Shown piece after piece: positions 1 to 8,323 of a stretch of DNA of 54,788 nucleotides (position 1 is the first letter of the stretch; every line of letters starts with the position of its first letter). The notes beneath the pieces are model-generated. The model was not told where the DNA came from, did not search any database, and worked only from the letters and a program-made list of their open reading frames with translations. The DNA comes from Mesorhizobium escarrei (lineage in GTDB: Bacteria; Pseudomonadota; Alphaproteobacteria; Rhizobiales; Rhizobiaceae). The translations under genes were made by a program, and so were the position numbers. Location of the stretch: contig NZ_CAKXZT010000143.1 in the NCBI RefSeq assembly GCF_935825525.1, positions 1-54,788 on the forward strand, read 5' to 3'.

Positions 1-121
1 GGCCCGCATCGAAAAACCTTCACCCTAGCTGCCGTCCAATCGCACGATCTCGATGGTCCGGTTTAGGGTGACGAGCTGCCATTCGCTCCAGCCGCGTGCC
101 CAAGATCGGTTTTCAGCCGAC

Positions 122-1909
122 CTAGCTTCTCGCGCTGATTTCATTCGCATCAGGAGCGAAATCTGACTTCATGCTTCGCGTTGCAACATCATATACGGGT
201 ACTTGCTCGTCGAAGCCCTTGAGGGGACGCATGCCAAGCGCGGCTACCGGAATCTTCCCACCCACCGCCCGCGCCACGGAATGATCGATAAGGATTTGCC
301 GATCATCAGCCGACGAACACAGTCTAGACGCCAAGTTTACGACATTGCCGATCGCGGTGTAGTCAACGCGGGCTTCATAGCCAATTCGACCGACCGTTGC
401 CCATCCCATCGCGAGCCCTATGCCGAAACCGACTGCATGGCCCCGCAGACGCCACGCGGCGATCAGGCGCTGAACGGCGTCCTGCATGTCGATTGCCATC
501 TCGACTGCGCGAAGCGCCGGCTCCGCGCACGGCACAGGGGCGTTGACAAGCACCATCAACCCGTCCGCCGAGAAGTTGGTCAGCGTCGCCTCGTAGCGTG
601 TGATGATCGCGCCGAGAGCCTCGTAGTAGTCGCGCAACACCTGCATGACGTCATCGGGTTCGGCGTGGGCCGAGAACGCGGTAAAGCCGCGTAAATCGCA
701 GAAAACAGCGACCACTTCCGCCCGCTGGCCTGCGAGCACGCTCTCGTCACCGGACTTTTCCACAAGTTCCGCGACCTGCGGTGCGAGAAAGCGTTTCAGC
801 CGCGCAATCCGCTCCGAACGATCCCGCGATATGGCGAGTTCCTGCGCCATCTGATTGAACCGGACCGCCAGCCGTTCAAGTTCATCTCCGGTGGCGATGT
901 CGATCCGGTGATCGAACTGTCCGGCCCCGATTTTTTCGGTGCCCTCCTCCAGCAGGCGGATCGGGCCGGTCATGCGCCTGGCAAGCCAGTAGGCGAGCGC
1001 CGCCGCTAAGGCGATTGCCGCAAGCAACAGGCCGCCAGTCCGCCACAAAGAAGCATAGAGCGGTGCAAACGCCTCTGCCTGCGGCTGCTCGACGAACACA
1101 GTCCAGCCAACACTGGGGATCGATGCCATCGCAGTCACGACGCGTTCATCCTCGGCGTTGCGGGCCGTCGTCGCCTCGCCACCTGCCGTGGCGATCTCGT
1201 CCCGCAATCTGAGCAGGGCCGCCGCCGTGTTCTCGTCGGTGCCCCGCAACACCTTGCTGATGTCTGGGTGAGCGATGATCCGGCCGGTCTGGTCGAGAAC
1301 AAATGCGTGGCCGCTGCGCCCCACACGAATTTCCGAAATGACTACCCAAATGAGCTTCAGGTTGATCTCGACGACGACGACGACGGAACTCAGTCCCCAC
1401 AGTGCCATGGTCATGAACGGTTCGGAGCCATCGCGATAGGTGACCGGGCCATACCATATGCCCGTCGACCGGGCTCCCACTACGGCAGGATCACCTGAGC
1501 GATCCAATCCTCCTTCAACCCTGTTCAGGCCAATGCGGGAGACGTGCAGCCGCTCCACGCCGGTACGGTCGATAAGACTTACGCTGACGATTGCAGGGGC
1601 GCGGCGCATCGCCTGCAGGGCCTCGAGCCGATGCTGTCCCCGGTTGTCGGCGGTCAAGGTCCTTTGGACCGTCCAGCGGAGCTGATCCCTGATGCCGTCG
1701 AGAAAGCTCTGCATCCTGCCGGCTGCCGATCTGGTCTCGACCCGCAAGAGAGCACTGAGCATGGCACGCTGGTCGCGATAGCCGAACCAGGCGTCGCTGA
1801 TGCCGCTGGCAGCTATCGGGACAATGACGGCGGCGAACAACGCGATGAAGTATTTCCGAAACAGTGATCGGCGCACGGGAGCGGCTTCGCGATGGATCGA
1901 ATCCCGCAC
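122..1909 (-). CDS. Membrane-bound class III adenylate/guanylate cyclase with extracytoplasmic sensor and HAMP domain
   Basis: Predicted to make a cyclic nucleotide from ATP or GTP in response to a periplasmic ligand. Order: short cytoplasmic tail, a membrane helix (FIALFAAVIVPIAASG), a periplasmic dCache-like region of about 250 residues, a second helix (GGLLLAAIALAAALAYW), a HAMP segment, then a C-terminal class III catalytic domain. The first metal Asp is in FCDLRGFT (about residue 404), the second in FSADGLMV (about 448, where the usual Gly-Asp is Ala-Asp), and the transition-state Asn/Arg pair is in NVVNLASR. The frame stays open to 1978, but that would overlap the upstream gene by 62 bases. 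A GTG at 1909 lies 7 bases after the upstream stop, behind GAGGAT, and is preferred, implying translational coupling. ATP versus GTP cannot be decided from the sequence. Confidence 0.88.
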   Translation of the reverse strand: MRDSIHREAAPVRRSLFRKYFIALFAAVIVPIAASGISDAWFGYRDQRAMLSALLRVETRSAAGRMQSFLDGIRDQLRWTVQRTLTADNRGQHRLEALQAMRRAPAIVSVSLIDRTGVERLHVSRIGLNRVEGGLDRSGDPAVVGARSTGIWYGPVTYRDGSEPFMTMALWGLSSVVVVVEINLKLIWVVISEIRVGRSGHAFVLDQTGRIIAHPDISKVLRGTDENTAAALLRLRDEIATAGGEATTARNAEDERVVTAMASIPSVGWTVFVEQPQAEAFAPLYASLWRTGGLLLAAIALAAALAYWLARRMTGPIRLLEEGTEKIGAGQFDHRIDIATGDELERLAVRFNQMAQELAISRDRSERIARLKRFLAPQVAELVEKSGDESVLAGQRAEVVAVFCDLRGFTAFSAHAEPDDVMQVLRDYYEALGAIITRYEATLTNFSADGLMVLVNAPVPCAEPALRAVEMAIDMQDAVQRLIAAWRLRGHAVGFGIGLAMGWATVGRIGYEARVDYTAIGNVVNLASRLCSSADDRQILIDHSVARAVGGKIPVAALGMRPLKGFDEQVPVYDVATRSMKSDFAPDANEISARS

Positions 1910-1916
1910 ATCATCC

Positions 1917-2915
1917 TCATTCGATGACTTCGTCAGCCATGAGCAATACGGTCTGCGGCAGATCGATGCCCAGGGCATTGGCCGTTTTCAGATTGATTGA
2001 CAGCTCGAACTTCGTTGGCTGCTCGATCGGCAGGTCGCCTGCCTCGGAGCCCTTCAAAATGCGGTCGACATAGAAGGCGAGCCGATGTCCCATTCCGCTA
2101 TAGTCCGCCGAATAGGCCATCAGGCAGCCGGCTTCGGTGAACCATGGCCCCCAGGCCATGGTCGGCAGGCGATGCTCGATCGCTAGGGCGGCAATTTGCG
2201 GCGACAGCGAGGACAGCATGAGGTCGGGCAGCACGAAGACCGCCTGCGCGCCCGCGGCCTCCATGCGCGAGAATGCAGCATCGAGTTCGTCCGGATCGCT
2301 GACCTGCTGGACGTTCAAGGCAACTCCGAGCTGGTGGGCCGCACTCTTTGCGTCCTCCTCGAAGGGCAGATAGTTGACCACCGGGTTCGCCAGCACGCCG
2401 ACTGTGGTCAGCTCTGGTATTGCCTCCATCAAAAGCTCCATCCGTTTGGCGGCGAGTTCGGTGGCGTAGTAGCTGACACCGGTGAGATTGCCGCCCGGCT
2501 TTGCGAGGCTGCTCGCCAGACCCGCCGCGACCGGATTACCGCTTATGATGGTCACGATCGGAATCACATCGGTCGCTTCGTGGGCAGCATGCGCCGCCGG
2601 CTGCGACGTCGTGACGATCACGTCGACCGGGAGTTGCACCAGGTCTGCCGCCGCTGTAGCCAAGCCACTGTCGTGCTTGCTCGCGCTTCGGCACTCGAAG
2701 CTGAGTTCGCTCAGCGTGTGGCCGAGTTCGCGAAGCCCTCGCATAAACGATCCGAATTCACTAGACTCGCCCGTATACGGCATGTCGCAAGGCCACCAGG
2801 CGATAAGCCCGATCCGTGGCATCTGAGCTGGCGACTGCTGCGCAGCCGCAACGGCGGGAAAGCTCATCGCCAGCGCGCCGGCGAGATTGAGGTAGTGTCG
2901 TCGTTTCGGTTTCAT
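1917..2915 (-). CDS. ABC-type periplasmic substrate-binding protein, TMPBP-like (ABC_sub_bind family), orphan
   Basis: A secreted solute-binding protein of the family annotated as ABC transporter substrate-binding protein (PF04392-like). It has a basic start (MKPKRRHYLNL), a hydrophobic segment and cleavage near AVAAA-QQ. The body shows the family pattern: PRIGLIAWW at the beginning, VDVIVTTSQPAAHAA, IPIVTIISGNPVAAGLASSLAKPGGNLTGVS in the middle, and GIDLPQTVLLMADEVIE at the C-terminus. I placed the start at the second Met, which begins the signal peptide; an in-frame Met lies 8 codons upstream. No permease or ATPase accompanies it. The only partner is the cyclase immediately downstream, so it may present a ligand to that sensor rather than feed a transporter. 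That role is inference. Confidence 0.88.
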   Translation of the reverse strand: MKPKRRHYLNLAGALAMSFPAVAAAQQSPAQMPRIGLIAWWPCDMPYTGESSEFGSFMRGLRELGHTLSELSFECRSASKHDSGLATAAADLVQLPVDVIVTTSQPAAHAAHEATDVIPIVTIISGNPVAAGLASSLAKPGGNLTGVSYYATELAAKRMELLMEAIPELTTVGVLANPVVNYLPFEEDAKSAAHQLGVALNVQQVSDPDELDAAFSRMEAAGAQAVFVLPDLMLSSLSPQIAALAIEHRLPTMAWGPWFTEAGCLMAYSADYSGMGHRLAFYVDRILKGSEAGDLPIEQPTKFELSINLKTANALGIDLPQTVLLMADEVIE

Positions 2916-3256
2916 CCGGGCACCCTCGACCCCCGGCACATAGTGGGTGGGATCGTGAGATGGCTAAGCGCAACCCGAAGAAGCGGCGCACAAATGAGCC
3001 GGACTTTTCAGGTCCGGCAAACATAACCGATACTGCCGCGGATTGGTATGGGTAAGGACGTTCTGCGCCCTCTCAGGCGGCTTGGGATCAGTTTGCCTTG
3101 TAGCGCGTCCCCGGGGAACGACCACTTGATCTACAACTGCCATTCGCTGTTGTCCCCTCGAACGCTGCTGTTGGCGCATACGACCTCCAGCGTGATCGCC
3201 GGCAAGATCTGCTTCCAGGAAGCTGCGAAGCCGATCTCTACGGCTGAGATTGGGCG
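2916..3256. other. Intergenic stretch without a supported gene
   Basis: About 340 bases between the binding-protein gene and gnd. Short open frames exist on both strands, but none has a convincing ribosome binding site, family motif or plausible length. One minus-strand frame reads as protein-like sequence for roughly 40 codons next to the gnd stop, then ends at a stop codon. It could be a gene remnant, but I do not recognise it. Confidence 0.4.
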
Positions 3257-4684
3257 CTAACCTGCCGCCCCGCTCCCCCACGGGCCATGGAATGCGCCCG
3301 GCCCGTCGATGCGTTCGAAGCCGTGCGCGCCGAAGAAATCGCGTTGCGCCTGGATCAGGTTCGAGGTGCCGCGGCCCTGGCGGTAGCTGTCGAAATAGGC
3401 CAGCGCCGACGACAGCGCCGGCACAGGCGAGCCGGCCTCCGACGCCCTTGCCACGATCCGCCGCAGCGACGGATGCGCCTCCTGCATCATCGCGATGAAA
3501 GCCGGTGCCATCAAAAGATTGGTGGCCGCCCCGCCGGTGCCGAAGGCTTCCGCCATCGTGTCCAGCAATTGCGAGCGGATGATGCAGCCGGCCCGCCAGA
3601 TCTTGGCGATGGTCGGCATCGGCAGGTTCCAGTTGAATTCCTTCGATGCGCCGCCCATCACCGCGAAGCCTTGCGCATAGGCAGCGATCTTGCCGGCGAA
3701 CAGCGCCAGTTCGAGATCGTCGAGAAGCGCGTCCTTGTCTCCGGAAATGGTGGTCACGCTGCCTTTGCCATAGGCCTTTTCGGCGGCCAGGCGCTCGTCC
3801 TTGATCGACGACAGGACGCGCGCCGCCACCGCGGCCTCGATCGCGGTGGCCGGAATGCCGAGCTGCTGCGCCTCGATGACCGACCATTTGCCGGTGCCCT
3901 TCTGGCCGGCGCGGTCGAGGATGATATCGACCACCGGCTTGCCTGTCTTCGGATCATCGGCGGCCAGCACCTTGGCGGTGATCTCGATCAGATAGGAGTT
4001 GAGCCGGCCCTTGTTCCAGCCGGCAAACACCTGTGCGATCTGCTTCGGCCCCATACCGAGCCCGTCGCGCAAAATGCCGTAGATCTCGGCGATCATCTGC
4101 ATGTCGGCATATTCGATGCCGTTATGGATGGTCTTGACGAAATGCCCGGCGCCATCGGTGCCAAGCCATGCCGCACAGGGCTCATCCCTGAACTTGGCCG
4201 AAATGGCGGTCAGCACCTTTTCGACGCGTTTCCAGGACTGTTCCGTGCCGCCGACCATGATCGACGGTCCATGGCGCGCGCCCTCCTCGCCGCCGGACAC
4301 GCCCATGCCGATGAAGGTGAGACCCGAATCGGAAAGCTCGGAGAAGCGCCGCATCGTGTCGCGGAAATTGGCGTTCCCGGCATCGATGACGATGTCATTG
4401 GCTGACAGTACGCCGCGCAGCGCCGCGATCTGCTCGTCGACCGGCTTGCCGGCCAGCACCATGATGATGATCGGCCGCGGCGGCCGGATTGCGGCGGCGA
4501 GTTCCTCCAGGCTGTAGCAGGGCACGACCATATCCCTGAGCCCCCCTGCATTCTCGACAAAGGCGTCGGTGCGTGCCGCGGTGCGGTTGAAAACGGCTAT
4601 GCGGTGCCCCTTTTCGGCGATGTTGAGCGCCAGGTTGGAGCCCATCGTGCCAAGGCCGATCAGGCCGATTTCGGCTTTTTCCAT
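3257..4684 (-). CDS. gnd: 6-phosphogluconate dehydrogenase, decarboxylating
   Basis: Oxidises and decarboxylates 6-phosphogluconate to ribulose 5-phosphate with NADP+ in the cytosolic pentose phosphate pathway. The 475-residue length matches the long dimeric form. An N-terminal Rossmann fold begins IGLIGLGTMGSNLALNIAEKG. The substrate loop MGVSGGEEGARHGPSIMVGG and the catalytic region GHFVKTIHNGIEYADMQ (Lys, His, Asn, Glu) are intact. The all-helical C-terminal domain follows, with KGTGKW and the tail GPGAFHGPWG. It is a single-gene unit on the minus strand with about 150 noncoding bases upstream; no zwf or pgl is nearby. Nothing unusual was seen. Confidence 0.97.
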   Translation of the reverse strand: MEKAEIGLIGLGTMGSNLALNIAEKGHRIAVFNRTAARTDAFVENAGGLRDMVVPCYSLEELAAAIRPPRPIIIMVLAGKPVDEQIAALRGVLSANDIVIDAGNANFRDTMRRFSELSDSGLTFIGMGVSGGEEGARHGPSIMVGGTEQSWKRVEKVLTAISAKFRDEPCAAWLGTDGAGHFVKTIHNGIEYADMQMIAEIYGILRDGLGMGPKQIAQVFAGWNKGRLNSYLIEITAKVLAADDPKTGKPVVDIILDRAGQKGTGKWSVIEAQQLGIPATAIEAAVAARVLSSIKDERLAAEKAYGKGSVTTISGDKDALLDDLELALFAGKIAAYAQGFAVMGGASKEFNWNLPMPTIAKIWRAGCIIRSQLLDTMAEAFGTGGAATNLLMAPAFIAMMQEAHPSLRRIVARASEAGSPVPALSSALAYFDSYRQGRGTSNLIQAQRDFFGAHGFERIDGPGAFHGPWGSGAAG

Positions 4685-4837
4685 GGTTTCTTCCCTGCCT
4701 TCGGATCTTTTGTTGAGGCGGCGATTTGTGGCGACGCCAATTCTTGTCGGGATGCCATTCTTTGCCGCGATGTTTGACGAGCCTTCAGCGCGGCGTCAAC
4801 CGCCTCGCCGAATTGTGTTTCGCAGACTGCCGGCTGG

Positions 4838-6460
4838 TCACCTGATATCGATCGGCGCCTCTATCTTCACGATCTCGAAATCCGAGACGAGAATATCGAG
4901 CCGGGCCGTCCAGCGGCCAGGGAGCGGGACGACGAGATCGTCGACGCGCCAGGTGCCGTCGCCGCGCTTTGTCGCCGCGCGCTTGATCGGCTCGATGCCG
5001 GAGTCGGGTTTTGACAGCATCAGCGTCACTTGTTCCGCGTCGAGCGGGCCGAAATCGCCTGTCATGATGACGATCGAGGCGGCAACCGGCCCAACATGGC
5101 CGGGCGTAATGCTGAGGTCGGCCATCGCCTTCGGCGTGTGGATATGCACCGACGCCGGCTGCGCTGCTGCGATCGCCAGGGCGCGTGGCGGCGGCGTGAA
5201 GCGCCAGCCGGCGGCAACGCCGAAGATCGCCAGAACGATCAGCATCTCAATGCCGATCGAGCGGACCAGCCTCCTCTGTGCTTCCGTCTCTCCCGCTTCG
5301 GCCGGGCCGGTGAGTTTCCAGCGGTTGGTGGCGGCAAGCGTGAACAGAAAGAACAGCAGTGCCAGCTTGACCAGCAGCAGCCGGCCATAGGCGGTCTCAA
5401 GCAAAGCTGCGGGCGCCTGCACCTGGATGACAGCCAGCACGAAGCCGGTGGCAGCAAGCACGGCCACGACAGGCAGTATCCCCTGGGAAAACCGGCGCAG
5501 GAAAGGCTCTGCCTCGACCGGCTTCCGCCTCATGGCAAGGCCGAGCGGTGCCAGCGCCCCGGCCCAGAAGGCAATGCCGACGCCGTGCAGAAACACTATC
5601 GGCCCTGTCAGCCATTGCGGTTCGGCAGCACTTGCATGTCCGCTGGCGGCGAGGGCGGCGCCGACACCGGCCAAGCCGGCAGCGGCAAACAGTTTTGCGC
5701 CGCCGCGCGGTCCGACCAGCGACAGCAGGCCAAACCCGAGCGCCACCAGTGCGACCAGCACCGTCCGGCCGAAGCTGGTGGCGAGCCCGGCCTGCCAGAC
5801 GTCCGGCTGCGCCAGCCGGACGAGCGGTGCACGGAGCGCGTCCAGTCCTTGGAAGCCGAGCGACAGGGGCGCCGCGACAAGGCCACACAGGATTGCAGCG
5901 ATGACGAAGCGCTGGCCGGAACGCCCGCCGTTCGCCAGCCAGGCGATGGCAAAGGCGCCGCCGACGCCGAGAAACAGGCCGACATAGAGAAAGACCTTGC
6001 CGATCCAGATTGCCGACCTCAGACCCCTGTCGACAGCTTCGGAGACGGCCGGCGCCGCACTCGGCGCGCCGATGGAAAACAGCACCGAGCCGCCGACCGG
6101 ATGGCCATCGGCGGAGATCACCCGCCAGCTCAGCACATGCGTGCCGGATCCGAGCCTTTGCGGATTGTCGATGTCGAGCGTCTGGCCGTTGAGCCGAAAG
6201 GACGTCAGCGGAACCGGCGTTCCATCAGGCCGCACCAAGGCCAGCACCAGCGGTGACACCGGCTCGCTGAAGGTCAGCGAGAACTGCGCCGGGCTCTGCG
6301 CCAGCACGGCGCCGTCCGTCGGCTCGGTTGTGACCAGCGCCGCGTGGGCGAAGGCCTGACCTGGCGCGGCAATGGCGGCAAATAGCACGATCGCAGCCAG
6401 CAGGCAGATCGCAAATCGGCCGGCTGTGCAGACCGTTCGCAGCAGGGATGCAGCACTCAT
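4838..6460 (-). CDS. Copper resistance protein, CopC-CopD fusion (YcnJ-like)
   Basis: A fusion of a periplasmic CopC copper-binding domain to a CopD multi-helix membrane domain, thought to carry copper across the inner membrane. After the signal peptide the mature protein starts at His (AFA-HAALVTTEPTDGAVL), the usual first CopC copper ligand. The partner His is in SADGHPVGGSVLFSIG. From about residue 135 at least eight hydrophobic helices follow, then a C-terminal extracytoplasmic domain of about 100 residues resembling a YtkA-like fold (DLSITPGHVGP, DGTWRVDDLVVPLPGRW). I start at MSAASLLRT (6460), because the longer frame would run into the upstream ycnI-like gene. It is the last gene of the copper operon. 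Confidence 0.9.
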   Translation of the reverse strand: MSAASLLRTVCTAGRFAICLLAAIVLFAAIAAPGQAFAHAALVTTEPTDGAVLAQSPAQFSLTFSEPVSPLVLALVRPDGTPVPLTSFRLNGQTLDIDNPQRLGSGTHVLSWRVISADGHPVGGSVLFSIGAPSAAPAVSEAVDRGLRSAIWIGKVFLYVGLFLGVGGAFAIAWLANGGRSGQRFVIAAILCGLVAAPLSLGFQGLDALRAPLVRLAQPDVWQAGLATSFGRTVLVALVALGFGLLSLVGPRGGAKLFAAAGLAGVGAALAASGHASAAEPQWLTGPIVFLHGVGIAFWAGALAPLGLAMRRKPVEAEPFLRRFSQGILPVVAVLAATGFVLAVIQVQAPAALLETAYGRLLLVKLALLFFLFTLAATNRWKLTGPAEAGETEAQRRLVRSIGIEMLIVLAIFGVAAGWRFTPPPRALAIAAAQPASVHIHTPKAMADLSITPGHVGPVAASIVIMTGDFGPLDAEQVTLMLSKPDSGIEPIKRAATKRGDGTWRVDDLVVPLPGRWTARLDILVSDFEIVKIEAPIDIR

Positions 6461-6516
6461 GTCACGGCCACAAAAATAGCGGCGCGCTCTTTCGAACAAA
6501 GCGCGCCGCCAAATAA

Positions 6517-7035
6517 TCACTTCTTCGGCAGCAGCTTGAGGCCAGGCGCCGGATATTCCAGAGCATCCTCATTTTGGCCGGCCGCTGGAATCTCGATCCA
6601 GCGTTCGGCGGCGCCGTCGCATTCCTGCACCACCGGGAAATAGAGGATTTGGCCGGCCGGCAGATCCGCCGCCAGTGTGCCGCGGAAGACGAATTCGTCG
6701 TAGAACTCGTCCGGCAGGCTGCCGCCGCTCCAGTCGATTTGCTTGGCACCTGATGTCACCGCCTGGCCGTGGAGCTGGTAGGACTTTTCGTATCTGCCTT
6801 GCTTGGCCTGCAGCGTCCAGCCCGGCTTCGGCATCGGCTTTACCGAAATCACCCCTTCTGGGATCTGCACGCGCACGGCGGTCGTCGCCTTGCCCTCGCA
6901 GCCATGCGGCACGCGCAGGATCGCCTTATAGGTCGAGCCGACAGGCGCTTCCTGGGTTTCGAGCGTGACATGGGCGAAAGCTGCACCCGTCCCGAAGACG
7001 AGAAACGCGCAGGCCGACAAAAGATACTTGTTCAT
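6517..7035 (-). CDS. YcnI-like copper-binding protein (DUF1775)
   Basis: A secreted, probably periplasmic copper chaperone. The start at 7035 (MNKYLLSACAF) opens a clear signal peptide ending at AAFA, so the mature protein begins with His (HVTLETQEAPVGSTYKA). The N-terminal His is the conserved metal ligand of this family, with Trp residues further along (PGWTLQAKQG, IDWSGG). Family motifs include RVPHGCEGKATTAVRVQIPEG and DEFVFRGTLA. Length (172 residues) fits the core domain without the C-terminal membrane anchor found in Gram-positive members. It lies between the PCuAC and CopCD genes, with 56 bases to the latter, which supports a copper role. Confidence 0.9.
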   Translation of the reverse strand: MNKYLLSACAFLVFGTGAAFAHVTLETQEAPVGSTYKAILRVPHGCEGKATTAVRVQIPEGVISVKPMPKPGWTLQAKQGRYEKSYQLHGQAVTSGAKQIDWSGGSLPDEFYDEFVFRGTLAADLPAGQILYFPVVQECDGAAERWIEIPAAGQNEDALEYPAPGLKLLPKK

Positions 7036-7090
7036 GATGGTCTCTCTGATTTCCATAATGATGCTTCTGGTTACGAAGCTTTTGGCCGGA

Positions 7091-7630
7091 TCAATTGGCA
7101 TGGTCGTGCATGCCGCCCATTTCGCCCATGCCCTCGACGGCGAACTCGACGATCACCGTGCCGGCCTTCTCGAAGGTCAGCGTCGCGGGAAATGTCTCGC
7201 CTTGCTTGGGCTGCTGCTTCAGCCCGACGAACATCAGATGATAGCCGCCGGCCGCCAGCGCGACCTTGCCAGCGGCCGGGATTTCGAGGCCGCCGCTGAC
7301 CGGCCGCATGGTCATGACGCCGTCCTTGACGCCCATCTCATGCAGTTCGGTCTTGGCCGAAATTTCCGAGGAGATCGACAGCAGCCGGTCCGGCGAACTG
7401 CCGGTGTTGGTGACGGTAAAATAGCCGCCGGCCACTTTGGCGCCAGGTGGCGTGGCGCGCGACCAGGGATGCACGATCTCGAGGTCGCCAACCCTGAACT
7501 CATGCGCGAAAACGGCCTGGGCGCTGACGAACAGCAGGGCAAGGAGGAGTACGGTGACGCCGAGTCGCTCCTCGAAGCTGCGCAGGAAGCGGCTGTTGCG
7601 GCCGAACCGCGCGCGGAAAAAGTGAGACAT
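7091..7630 (-). CDS. PCu(A)C periplasmic copper chaperone
   Basis: A secreted Cu(I) carrier of the PCuAC family (DUF461), known to deliver copper to cytochrome oxidase and other targets. The start at 7630 is preceded by GGAG six bases away. A long basic N-terminus and hydrophobic helix end at QAVFA-HEF. The metal motif is present in order: His and Met in LHEMGV, Met in MTMRPV, then His-x-Met in GGYHLMFVG. The C-terminus carries an extra Met/His-rich tail (GMGEMGGMHDHAN) that may add copper sites. It lies 104 bases after the DUF2946 gene and 55 bases before ycnI. Confidence 0.93.
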   Translation of the reverse strand: MSHFFRARFGRNSRFLRSFEERLGVTVLLLALLFVSAQAVFAHEFRVGDLEIVHPWSRATPPGAKVAGGYFTVTNTGSSPDRLLSISSEISAKTELHEMGVKDGVMTMRPVSGGLEIPAAGKVALAAGGYHLMFVGLKQQPKQGETFPATLTFEKAGTVIVEFAVEGMGEMGGMHDHAN

Positions 7631-7734
7631 GATAGCTCCAGGAACTGAGAAATCGCGCCGTCGGCCGGTCGCGAACAGTTTCGATGTTGAACGAATGCGC
7701 CCGCGAAAAATTCCGCAAGGCGAACTGGAACGGA

Positions 7735-8118
7735 TCAGGCCGTCACCGGCGGCGCGCGCGGATTCGACGGAGAGCGGTCGCGGGCAAAGTCGAGATGCCT
7801 GAACGCCGGCAGCCCAAACGCGACGGTTTCGACGGAAAAATTGCCGGACACAGTGGCGGCAGCGGGCGGCGGCGCGTAGACAGCCGAGGCCATGCCGCAG
7901 CCAGACATGCAGCAAGGCGCCATGTGCTGATGGTGCGGATCGCTGCCGGGAAGCTGGGCGGCGCCCTCATGGGTGCAGATGACGTTGCCGAAGGCGTCGT
8001 GTTGCGAAGCATCCGGCCCGATGCCGAAGGCGAATGCGCCAAGCACCGACTGGAGCACGAGCAAATAGGCGGCGGCGAATGCCGCCGGCATGCTCCATCG
8101 TCTCCGCCGGATGTTCAA
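7735..8118 (-). CDS. DUF2946-type small Cys/His/Met-rich protein, probably copper related
   Basis: A 127-residue protein with an N-terminal hydrophobic helix (FAAAYLLVLQSVLGAFAFG) and a metal-ligand-rich middle (CTHEGA, then PHHQHMAPCCMSGCGMAS). This pattern is typical of DUF2946 proteins found beside copper genes. I use a TTG at 8118 because GGAGG lies 7 bases upstream; an ATG at 8091 is an alternative and would shorten the protein by 9 residues. It is the first gene of the copper operon and may bind copper in the periplasm or at the membrane. The biochemical function of the family is not established. Confidence 0.78.
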   Translation of the reverse strand: MNIRRRRWSMPAAFAAAYLLVLQSVLGAFAFGIGPDASQHDAFGNVICTHEGAAQLPGSDPHHQHMAPCCMSGCGMASAVYAPPPAAATVSGNFSVETVAFGLPAFRHLDFARDRSPSNPRAPPVTA

Positions 8119-8213
8119 AGGCCTGCCTCCTCACGCAGCAACGGCAAGATATCTAGCACGCGGCCGGCGGTCGGAAAATCGCCAAATTACCACTGCGGCA
8201 ACGCGGCGCTCTA

Positions 8214-8315
8214 ATGCATGTCGCGCAAAAGTGTGCAGCGGTCTTGCGATAACGACATGCATAAAACAACTACGTAAAGCGCGTCGCATGAGGCCGGTCA
8301 AACGCGACGCGCTTT
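8214..8315. repeat. Two-hairpin palindromic element between the copper operon and the GntR gene
   Basis: Outer arms ATGCATGTCG (8214-8223) and CGACATGCAT (8253-8262) pair perfectly and enclose CGCAA/TTGCG. A second perfect 12-base stem, AAAGCGCGTCGC (8276-8287) with GCGACGCGCTTT (8304-8315), follows at once. I recall near-identical sequence as a dispersed repeat in rhizobial genomes. The second hairpin, 8 bases past the GntR stop on the minus strand, could also end that transcript. Confidence 0.7.
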
Positions 8316-8323
8316 TAAGCTCG

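Noticed and set aside
1..121. Left edge considered as the end of another gene
   Set aside because: No frame with recognisable protein sequence was seen; too short to judge.
3048..3260. Short plus-strand open frame upstream of the gnd 3' end
   Set aside because: No ribosome binding site, no family motif and an unlikely composition; left as unassigned intergenic sequence.
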